Under the pieces are notes generated by a model. The model made no database searches, was not told the origin of the DNA, and worked only from the letters and a program-made list of their open reading frames with translations. Made by a program: the position numbers and the translations under genes. From Amycolatopsis bullii (GTDB lineage: Bacteria > Actinomycetota > Actinomycetes > Mycobacteriales > Pseudonocardiaceae), in NCBI RefSeq assembly GCF_014654205.1, contig NZ_BNAW01000042.1, positions 20,422 to 84,421 on the forward strand: DNA of 64,000 bases, in the 5' to 3' direction. Positions 57,970 to 64,000 of the stretch are shown piece after piece; positions within the stretch are counted from its first letter, which is position 1, and each line of letters opens with the position of its first letter.

Positions 57970-59091
57970 TCACCGTTGTCCCGCACGGGATTCTCGGGGG
58001 GTGTTCGTCGGACCGGACGAAGTCCGGCGCGCCAGCACGGTTTCGGTGAGCGCGGCGAGCAGCGCGGTCCGCCGGGGTAGCTCGGCCACGACGACGTGTT
58101 CGTCGTCGGCGTGCGCTCCCCCGCCGACCGCGCCGAGGCCGTCGAGCGTCGGAATGCCCAGCCCCGCCGTGAAGTTGCCGTCCGAGGCACCGCCGACCGC
58201 GGCCTCGGTGAGGGTCCCGGCCGCGAGTTCGTTCGCGAGCACGAACAGCTCCGAAGACGCTCCCGCGTCCAGCGGTGGGCGGTTGATGCCGCCGACGATG
58301 CGGATCGTGACCTCTTCGTGCACCGGCGCGAGGCTTCTGATGGCGCGGTCGACGCGCTCTTGTTCGGCCGCGTCCCACACCCGCACGTCGACGGCGACGC
58401 TCGCCTTGGCCGGCACGGTGTTCGTCGTGGTCCCGGCCGTCAGCGCGGTCGGCACGACGGTGGTGCCCCGGTCCGCGTCAGCGAGCGCGGCGATCGCGAG
58501 GATCTGGTGGGCGACCTCGATCCCCGCGTTGACGCCCTTTTCCGGCTCGAGCCCGGCGTGCGCGGCGCGGCCTTCGACCTCGACGCGGTACAGGGAAACG
58601 CCTTTGCGGCCCGTCTTCAGCGCGCCGCCGTCGGCCGAGGCTTCGAGCACGAACACCGCGTCGCAGCTCTTGGCTTCCGCTTCGATCAAGGGGCGGGACA
58701 GCGGCGAGCCGATTTCCTCGTCACCGGTGATGAGGATCGAAAGCCCGTCGCGGTCAGGCAGCGCGGCGGCGGCGTGCAGGGCCATCACGACCCCGGCCTT
58801 CATGTCGAAGCAGCCGGGTCCGCGCAGGATCCCGTCGCGGACTTCGCAGGGGTGCGTGCGCAGGGATCCCAGCGGCCACACGGTGTCGTGGTGGCCGAGC
58901 AGCAGGACCCGCGGCTCGCCGTCGCCGAACCGCCAGCGCAGGTGCGTGCAGCCGTCGGTGACGATCCGTTCGGGCTCGGCGCCGAGCAGGCGGCCGCCGA
59001 TCCCGGCGACGACCTCGGCGCTGCGCGCGACGGCTTCGTGGTCGGCCGAAGGCGACTCGCACCGGACGAGTCTCTCGATGTCGTCGATCAC
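57970..59091 (-). CDS. M20-family metallopeptidase (N-succinyl-L-amino-acid hydrolase candidate)
   Basis: 373 aa. Metal-binding HHDTVWP, PGCFDMKAG with the bridging Asp, GDEEIGS with catalytic Glu, LEASADGG and GGAHADDEHV with the last His: a complete two-zinc centre. The central dimerisation domain is present. In the racemase context it should remove succinyl groups from L-products; glutamate carboxypeptidase is the alternative name by homology. GTG start overlaps the amidohydrolase stop (GTGA). Confidence 0.87.
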   Translation of the reverse strand: MIDDIERLVRCESPSADHEAVARSAEVVAGIGGRLLGAEPERIVTDGCTHLRWRFGDGEPRVLLLGHHDTVWPLGSLRTHPCEVRDGILRGPGCFDMKAGVVMALHAAAALPDRDGLSILITGDEEIGSPLSRPLIEAEAKSCDAVFVLEASADGGALKTGRKGVSLYRVEVEGRAAHAGLEPEKGVNAGIEVAHQILAIAALADADRGTTVVPTALTAGTTTNTVPAKASVAVDVRVWDAAEQERVDRAIRSLAPVHEEVTIRIVGGINRPPLDAGASSELFVLANELAAGTLTEAAVGGASDGNFTAGLGIPTLDGLGAVGGGAHADDEHVVVAELPRRTALLAALTETVLARRTSSGPTNTPRESRAGQR

Positions 59092-60557
59092 CGCGGCTCA
59101 CCCCGCAGCGGCTTGCCGGGCAGCGCTTCGGTGTTCAGAGTTCCGTCGCTGACCACGGGAACTCCGGAGACGTAGAGGTGCCGGACGCCCTGGGAGGGCC
59201 GGGTGGGATCGGCGTAGGTGGCGGTGTCGGTGAGGCGATCCGGGTCGAGGACGACGATGTCGGCGTCCGCTCCGGCACCGAGGTGGCCCTTGCCGCGGGC
59301 GGCGGGCGCGACGTCGTCGAGGAGCCGTGACGGCAGGTACGAGCAGCGGCGGAACGCCTCGAGCCAGCTCCAGGCGTGCGTTTCGCGGACCATCAGGCGC
59401 AGGGTCTTGGCGAAGGTACCGGCGGTGCGCGGGTGCGTCCGGCCGCCGGGTGGCAGCGGCCACTCGGTGCTTTCGCTGCGGCCGTCCGGCCAGGACACGG
59501 GCATCGCGTCACTGGCGACGACGGCGTCGGGAAAGGCGAGGGCCCGGTGCAGCAGCGCGCGTTCGCGGGGGTTGCCTTCGTCGAGGAACTCCAGCAGGCA
59601 TGGTGCGCCCGGGTCGTCGCGGCGCAGCTGACGCAGACGGCCTTCGTCGCGCACGCGCTCCCCGGTCTCGAGGATGACCACACTGGACGGCCGGAGTCCC
59701 TTGAGCCGCAGGCGTTCCGGCTCGATGAAGGCGGCGCCGACCGCGGTGCTGCCCGCGCCGTACGGGTAGGCCTCGACGGTGACGCGGGAGCCCGCGCGGC
59801 GAGCGTCGTCGAGGGTGGCGAGAACGCGGTCGATGTGGTGGCCGGAGGTGCTGTTGACGTGGCAGTGGTGCATCGCGGCGCCCGTCTCCCCCGCGGCGGC
59901 GACGATCTCCTCCGAGCCGTCGACCGGGATCGCGGGGTCGGCCTCGACCAGCTCGCGAACGTGGGTGTAGGTCGGCACCCCGGCCCGCGCGGCGAGGTGG
60001 GCGACGGCCAGGAACTCCGCGGGTGCGGACTGCGGCGCGTACCCCATGAGGACGCCGATGCCGAGGGCACCTGCGGCCAGCTCCGTGTCCAGAAGCGACA
60101 GCCAGGCGGCCAGCTCGGTGGGGGTGGAGGACCGTTGCCAGGCGGGGTTGCCCAGGACGGCCAGGCCGCTGTCGATGTTCGCGTCGGGCTCGATCCCGGC
60201 CAGCACCTGCGCCCGCGCCGCGCCCCAGGAGGCGGAGAAGCCGTAGTGCAGCGGCCGCCCGGCCGCGGCGGCTTCGGCGTAGGCCCGCTCGACGGGCATC
60301 AGGCCGGCTTCGAGGTCGAGCGCGGTGGTGACGCCGTCCATCGCCTGCAGCCGCTGCCCGGCGACGGAGTGCACGTGGCTGTGCAGGTCGACGAACCCGG
60401 GCCCGACGACGAGCCCGCTGACGTCGACTTCGGTGGCTTCCGCCGTCAGGCCGGGCCCGACCGCTTCGATGGTGCCGCCGGAGAGGAGGACGTCGGCGAC
60501 GCCGTCGAACCCGGTCCCCGGATCGACGACCCGGCCGCCCCGCAAGAGTGTCCGCAC
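59088..60557 (-). CDS. Amidohydrolase, N-acyl-D-amino-acid deacylase-like
   Basis: 489 aa; first gene of the operon. HxH metal motif in VDLHSHVHS (H59, H61), then GVTTALDLEAG, and metal ligands further on in AMHHCHVNSTSGHH and VASDAMPVSW. The C-terminal PAARGKGHLGAGADADIVVLDPD with the beta-sandwich end is standard. GTG 60557 is preferred because an AGGAGG lies six bases before it, inside the longer frame starting at 60575. It may release D-amino acids from N-acyl forms. Confidence 0.82.
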   Translation of the reverse strand: MRTLLRGGRVVDPGTGFDGVADVLLSGGTIEAVGPGLTAEATEVDVSGLVVGPGFVDLHSHVHSVAGQRLQAMDGVTTALDLEAGLMPVERAYAEAAAAGRPLHYGFSASWGAARAQVLAGIEPDANIDSGLAVLGNPAWQRSSTPTELAAWLSLLDTELAAGALGIGVLMGYAPQSAPAEFLAVAHLAARAGVPTYTHVRELVEADPAIPVDGSEEIVAAAGETGAAMHHCHVNSTSGHHIDRVLATLDDARRAGSRVTVEAYPYGAGSTAVGAAFIEPERLRLKGLRPSSVVILETGERVRDEGRLRQLRRDDPGAPCLLEFLDEGNPRERALLHRALAFPDAVVASDAMPVSWPDGRSESTEWPLPPGGRTHPRTAGTFAKTLRLMVRETHAWSWLEAFRRCSYLPSRLLDDVAPAARGKGHLGAGADADIVVLDPDRLTDTATYADPTRPSQGVRHLYVSGVPVVSDGTLNTEALPGKPLRGEPR

Positions 60558-60575
60558 CCGCCGCCTCCTCGTCAC

Positions 60576-60900
60576 CGCCCGATCGAGGTGACGTTAGGAG
60601 GATTTCCGCCGCCGCCGTTCGTACCGCGCGACGAACTCCGGCGGTCCGATCCATCCGCACGGACGAACCGACCGCCCAAGTACGCAAGCCGACCGCCCGG
60701 GTACGCAAGCCGACCGCCTGGGTACGCGAGCTGACCGTCCGGGGCGGGTGAAGATCAGGAAGCGGGAGTGACCGGGGCCAGGAGGAGGCCGGTGATCGCG
60801 TCGATGAGGCCGGTGCCCGCGTAATCGTGGCGACATCCCGGCGTTCCCTGACCATCGAGCCACTGGCCGCCCGGCCGGGAGCTTCCTACCGTCGGACCTC
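60576..60900. promoter_or_regulatory. Control region of the D-peptide operon
   Basis: 325 bases between divergent units. Contains the 21-bp tandem repeats at 60670-60742, and a short relic on the minus strand: from about 60840 to the stop at 60755 the frame reads YAGTGLIDAITGLLLAP, resembling the tail of an S8 peptidase. Promoters for the operon and for the DUF6010 gene should lie here. Confidence 0.5.
60670..60742. repeat. Three and a half tandem 21-bp repeats upstream of the D-peptide operon
   Basis: Units at 60670-60690, 60691-60711 and 60712-60732, plus a partial unit to 60742. Consensus GACCGCCYGGGTACGCAAGCC with one to three differences. They lie 113-185 bases upstream of the deacylase GTG. 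No regulator gene is adjacent. Either an array of regulator sites or a coding-repeat relic. Confidence 0.75.
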
Positions 60901-61302
60901 GTGATCGAGATCCTGGCGCCGATCCTCATCGGCCTCGCCTACGTCATGCTCAACTCGCTGATCCCGGAGCCGCATCGGCAGCGGTTCAACGCCGTGATGG
61001 TGGGCGGCGCCGGCGCGGCCTACCTCTCCGGCGGCGCGCTCGGGCCGTGGGAGGTCGCGTTCTGCGCGGTGCTGGCCTACGTCGCCTTCCGCGGGCTCGA
61101 CTCGTGGACGTTCATCGGCCTCGGCTGGCTGCTGCACACCGGCTGGGACGTCGTCCACCACCTCAAGGGGCAGCCGATCCTGCCGTTCGCCCACGATTCG
61201 TCGTTCGGCTGCGCGATCTGCGACCCGGTCATCGCGATCTGGTGCTTCACCGGCGGCCGGTCCGTGTGGGCGTGGCGGGGGGTGGGTAACCGGGTGGCAT
61301 GA
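60901..61302 (+). CDS. DUF6010 membrane protein
   Basis: 133 aa with four hydrophobic segments (about 4-20, 32-50, 54-80 and 98-118). HRQRFNAVMVGGAGAAYLSGG and GWLLHTGWDVVHHLKGQPILPF with two conserved His, then CAICDPVIAIWCFTGG, define this family of actinobacterial and proteobacterial membrane proteins. GTG start; divergent from the D-peptide operon. Role unknown. The stop overlaps the next ATG. Confidence 0.78.
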   Translation: MIEILAPILIGLAYVMLNSLIPEPHRQRFNAVMVGGAGAAYLSGGALGPWEVAFCAVLAYVAFRGLDSWTFIGLGWLLHTGWDVVHHLKGQPILPFAHDSSFGCAICDPVIAIWCFTGGRSVWAWRGVGNRVA

Positions 61303-61499
61303 GCGCCGATGTCGAACGCGCCGCGCACGCCTACTGCCCCCGGTGCCACCCGGATCCACGGCCCGGGGACGTCATCAAGGCCCTGTGCGGCGCCAGCCAC
61401 CCCTACTTCGGCCGCCGCGACCGGCCGGTCAACACCTGTCCCGCGTGCGTGACGCTGGCTTCGGCGAACGTCTACGCGTGCGGCCACCCGGGCGCCTGA
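61299..61499 (+). CDS. Small cysteine-rich zinc-ribbon protein
   Basis: 66 aa. CPRC (13-16), C30 and CPAC (47-50) plus His/Cys near the end (ACGHP) suggest one or two small zinc sites. ATG overlaps the DUF6010 stop (ATGA). Similar actinobacterial small proteins have LCGxxH patterns with the same spacing as here (ALCGASHPYFG). Function unknown. Confidence 0.68.
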   Translation: MSADVERAAHAYCPRCHPDPRPGDVIKALCGASHPYFGRRDRPVNTCPACVTLASANVYACGHPGA

Positions 61500-61500
61500 A

Positions 61501-61530
61501 GGCCGCCCCGGAACACTTCCCGGGGCGGCC
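61501..61530. terminator. Bidirectional hairpin between convergent genes
   Basis: Arms 61501-61511 and 61520-61530 pair perfectly; the loop can extend the stem by GGAA/TTCC with one bulge. It lies one base after the stop of the zinc-ribbon gene and 13 bases before the convergent secreted-protein stop. Confidence 0.75.
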
Positions 61531-61542
61531 GGCCGGCGAATG

Positions 61543-62790
61543 TTACGCAGGCAGCGAAGACAGCGGCACCGCGAACACCGCACGGCCGCAGGTCTGGTTC
61601 TTCGCCGTGCAGTCGGCCGTCGACCACTCGGACTGGGACCACACGAGGCCGGTCGACCAGTCGTAGGTCAGCGCCTCCGGGTGGACCGCCCAGCAGGCCG
61701 TCGTCCCGGACGCGCAGGTCGCCGAGCTGCTCTTCGCCGTCGTCTGGGACCAGAGCTGGCCGTTGATCGTCGCCGAGCTGTGGGCCACGTACCACTTGCC
61801 GTTGTTGGACAGCACGCCCTGCATGTTGCCCACCGAACTGCGCACCGCCTCGGTCGCGGCCACCGTGCCCGACGACGCCGCCAGCAGGTAGTCCGTGCCC
61901 ATCGGGTAGCGGTAGAGGCGGCCGTGGAGGCTCTGGTCGGAGAAGTACTCCGTCGTCACGACGCTGGCCGGGGTGGTGCTGCGGTCCAGCGACATCGAGG
62001 AGAAGCACGGCACCGCCGTGTCGGATCCCATGTCGCAGGTGCCGCCCGCGTAGGTGTAGTAGCCGATCTGCATCATCGCGTACTTGTAGGTGTAGGCGGC
62101 GTACCCGCCCGAGGTCTTGCCGATCGAGTTCGACGTCGTGTCGGTCATCTGCAGGATGTGCTTGGTGCTGAACACGCGGATGGCGGTCGAGGTGCTGCCT
62201 TCGGCCGTCACGTAGATCTTGTCGCCGTACCAGGCCATCCCGCCCATGTGGGCCTGCGCCGCGGAGAAGCTGGTGCCGGTGCTGTTCGGCACGGCCAGGT
62301 ACATCATCCGGTACGACGGCTTGGCCGGGTCGTTGTAGTTGATCGCCTGGATCCGCGCGTCGTTGTAGCGGCCGAGCGCGTCGGTGCCGTGCCAGCCGGA
62401 CAGGATGATCTTGTCGTCGCCCCACTTGCCGTCGTTGTCCGCGTCGCCGGAGGTCGTGATGCCCTGCGGGCTCCACGTCGTCGTCCCGGCGCGGTCGGCG
62501 TCCCAGCACATCGCCTTGGTGGCCACCGGCGCCTTCGGCAGCGAGGCCTTTTCCGCGGCGGTACAGCCGGTCATGTCGTAGCTGGTGTCGTTGACGACGG
62601 TGTTGAGGCTGACGTTCGGCAGCGCGCCGTCCAGCGCGGTGAGCGCGGCGGCCGGCGTGGCGTGCCACACCAGGTTCTGCTTGGTCGTCGTGGTCAGCGG
62701 GTCGCTGTAGGCGGCGCCGGCCGTCCCGGGCAGCGCCAGTGCGCCGGCCGCCACGGCCAGCGCGAGCAGGATCACTTTCGGAGTTCGCAT
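61543..62790 (-). CDS. Secreted protein of unknown function
   Basis: 415 aa. Signal peptide about 1-25 ending TAGAA. The mature part is beta-rich with eight cysteines, repeated KIILSGWHGTDALGRYNDARI, GGMAWYGDKIYVTAEGS, and KWYVAHSSATINGQLWSQ, suggestive of a beta-propeller. Similar secreted proteins occur in Streptomyces; no activity is known. The ATG has no ribosome site (CTCCTCCCC precedes it), so the mRNA may be leaderless or start elsewhere. Two CCTTGTA direct repeats lie about 40-60 bases upstream. Confidence 0.72.
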   Translation of the reverse strand: MRTPKVILLALAVAAGALALPGTAGAAYSDPLTTTTKQNLVWHATPAAALTALDGALPNVSLNTVVNDTSYDMTGCTAAEKASLPKAPVATKAMCWDADRAGTTTWSPQGITTSGDADNDGKWGDDKIILSGWHGTDALGRYNDARIQAINYNDPAKPSYRMMYLAVPNSTGTSFSAAQAHMGGMAWYGDKIYVTAEGSTSTAIRVFSTKHILQMTDTTSNSIGKTSGGYAAYTYKYAMMQIGYYTYAGGTCDMGSDTAVPCFSSMSLDRSTTPASVVTTEYFSDQSLHGRLYRYPMGTDYLLAASSGTVAATEAVRSSVGNMQGVLSNNGKWYVAHSSATINGQLWSQTTAKSSSATCASGTTACWAVHPEALTYDWSTGLVWSQSEWSTADCTAKNQTCGRAVFAVPLSSLPA

Positions 62791-62889
62791 GGGGAGGAGT
62801 ACGCCAGTGGGCAATCCAAAATCCGTACACCGGCCTTGTACGCCCCTTGTATCCTCGGCCGTCCATTGTGGATCCTGCTCGCGCCGGGC

Positions 62890-63744
62890 TCAGCGCCGGA
62901 GCGCCTCGGCCAGCACCGCCCGCAGCGGCGTCGCCGGGCGTCCGAGCAGGGTTTCGAGAGCGGACCCCGTCGTGGCGAACTCGCCGCGCCGGGCCGCGCG
63001 GAACATCCCCAGCAACAGCTCCGCCCGCGCCGCCGGCACCCCGTGCCCGGCCAGCCCGGCCGCCCACTCGTCGTCGGCAACCACCACCCGCCGGACGGGC
63101 CGCCCGGCCAACTCGGTCAGCAGGGCGGCGACGCCCTCGAGGTCCACCGCCACCGGCGCGGTCAGCGGCGGCGTCGGCCCGTCGAACCGGCCCTCCTCCG
63201 CGAGGATGACCGCCGCGGCTTCGGCGAGGTCGGCGTGCGCGGTCCAGGACACCGGCCCGTCGGCCGGGGCGGCCAGCTCGCCGGTCTCCAGCGCCCCACC
63301 CAGCAGCAGCGGCACGGTGCTCGCGTAGAACCCGTTGCGCAGAGCGGTGAACGGCACCCCTTCGAGCCGGCGCTCGGTCGCGGCGTGGTCGACCATGGGC
63401 GCGAACAGCGAATCGGCGGCCGCACCCTGGTGACTGGTGTAGAGAACCCGCTTCACCCCCGCTTCGCGCGCGGCTTCGATCGCCGAGACGTGGTGGGCAA
63501 CGGCGGCCTCACCGGTCTCGTCCGTCGAAACGACGAGCACCTGCGCCGCCCCCTCGAACGCCTCGGCGAGCGAACCCGGATCGGCGAAGTCCCCGCGCCG
63601 GACCCGGACGCCTCTGTCGGCAAGCCCGGCGGCGCGGCTCGGCTCCCGGACACTGACCCCGATCTCGGCCGCCGGAACCCGCTCGAGCAGCCGGTCGACG
63701 ATCCGCGACCCGAGCTGCCCGCTTGCGCCGGTGATGACGATCAT
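62890..63744 (-). CDS. NmrA-like / atypical SDR NAD(P)H-binding reductase
   Basis: 284 aa. VITGASGQLGSRIVDRLL is the NmrA/QOR2-type cofactor motif; GDFADPGSLAEAFEGAAQVLVVSTDETG and GVKRVLYTSHQGA follow. It belongs to the family of quinone reductase QorB. ATG 63744 gives the best match; the earlier GTG 63771 adds nine unmatched residues. A CACTGAT/ATCAGTG inverted repeat lies just upstream. Likely quinone or aldehyde redox; substrate unknown. Confidence 0.85.
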   Translation of the reverse strand: MIVITGASGQLGSRIVDRLLERVPAAEIGVSVREPSRAAGLADRGVRVRRGDFADPGSLAEAFEGAAQVLVVSTDETGEAAVAHHVSAIEAAREAGVKRVLYTSHQGAAADSLFAPMVDHAATERRLEGVPFTALRNGFYASTVPLLLGGALETGELAAPADGPVSWTAHADLAEAAAVILAEEGRFDGPTPPLTAPVAVDLEGVAALLTELAGRPVRRVVVADDEWAAGLAGHGVPAARAELLLGMFRAARRGEFATTGSALETLLGRPATPLRAVLAEALRR

Positions 63745-63770
63745 GACGTAACCCTCTCTCGAAGTGTTCA

Positions 63771-63799
63771 CACTGATACTAGCGAAGTTATCATCAGTG
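63771..63799. promoter_or_regulatory. Inverted repeat operator upstream of the NmrA-like gene
   Basis: CACTGAT (63771-63777) and ATCAGTG (63793-63799), spacer 15 bases, in an A+T-richer stretch. A likely site for an HxlR or TetR regulator that is often paired with QorB-type genes but is outside the window. Confidence 0.6.
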
Positions 63800-63849
63800 A
63801 TACCAGGTCTGGGTTACCGCTGGAATCAGGTGGCTCCCCTAGTCAAGGA

Positions 63850-63995
63850 GCTGGGTGGTCATCCCGTCGCCTGAGGCCGTCACATCACTTTGAGCCGGGC
63901 CCGCAACCCACAGGCCAACGCGAGGGGACAGCGCAAGCTTGCGGGCCCGGCTCAAAGTGATAGGCCTCGTTCAGGCGACGGGATGACCACCCAGC
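63850..63995. repeat. 146-bp nested palindrome (REP/MITE-like element)
   Basis: Outer arms 63850-63874 and 63971-63995 (25 bp, perfect). Inner arms 63884-63906 and 63939-63961 (23 bp, perfect), with an additional AGGCC/GGCCT pair between. The loop 63907-63938 adjoins a GCAAGCTTGC palindrome. The whole element can fold into one long hairpin. No gene lies between it and the window end. Confidence 0.88.
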
Positions 63996-64000
63996 GGCCC

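Noticed and set aside
60670..60742. CRISPR array
   Set aside because: Repeats are directly adjacent with no spacers, and no cas genes are present.

Overview
The window is about 70% G+C, gene-dense and built from short head-to-tail operons with 4-base ATGA/GTGA overlaps. It carries actinobacterial markers: DUF2795, DUF4383, DUF6292, DUF6221 and DUF6010 proteins, a DasR-type operator and a PknB-like kinase. Together these point to a filamentous actinomycete of the Pseudonocardiaceae. Amycolatopsis is the best guess, because the N-acylamino-acid racemase at 55956-57059 matches, from memory, the Amycolatopsis enzyme including its catalytic residue numbering. No phage, plasmid or CRISPR locus is visible. 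Mobile DNA is limited to a short IS110 remnant and several REP-like hairpins.

Left block (1-14118): a cell-surface glycan locus. It encodes a complete ADP-heptose route without a recognisable HldD epimerase: GmhA, a fused HldE kinase/adenylyltransferase, and a GmhB phosphatase domain fused to a GT2 glycosyltransferase. It also encodes UDP-xylose supply (UDP-glucose dehydrogenase plus a UDP-glucuronate decarboxylase), a NodU/CmcH carbamoyltransferase, two GT9 heptosyltransferase-like enzymes and the start of a pyruvyl-transferase-like protein. A FUSC membrane protein and an aldehyde dehydrogenase are inserted on the opposite strand.

14171-24605: small conserved actinobacterial proteins, then a copper/cupredoxin locus (CopC, proline-rich membrane protein, CopD, two cupredoxins, a YceI-like protein) and a secreted GH76 enzyme. 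24662-40435: HtpG, a CE1-type esterase, an unusual HNH protein, a transmembrane Ser/Thr kinase with an external CBM2, a LysR/EamA pair, a broken S8 peptidase gene, an orphan response regulator, a P450, a Tat-exported GH64-CBM6 glucanase with a LacI-like operator, an AA10 LPMO with a perfect DasR site, and a LexA repressor. Secreted polysaccharide-degrading functions recur through this stretch. 40436-44893: an SDR remnant, DUF4287, a TetR/methyltransferase pair, two tRNA-Val genes with a terminator, an IS110 relic and a DHA2 exporter.

Right block (60557 down to 44963, minus strand): eleven tightly coupled genes that read as one D-amino-acid/D-peptide salvage operon. They are an N-acyl-D-amino-acid deacylase-like amidohydrolase, an M20 hydrolase, a GNAT acyltransferase, an N-succinylamino-acid racemase, two cytoplasmic penicillin-recognising serine hydrolases, a peptide ABC importer (lipoprotein, DppB, fused DppC-DppD, DppF) and an S9 prolyl-oligopeptidase fused to an S12 beta-lactamase-like domain. 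The inferred scheme is import of D-residue peptides, intracellular cleavage, and inversion of released D-amino acids by succinylation, racemisation and desuccinylation. The window ends with small membrane and zinc-ribbon proteins, a secreted protein of unknown function, an NmrA-like reductase and a 146-bp nested palindrome.
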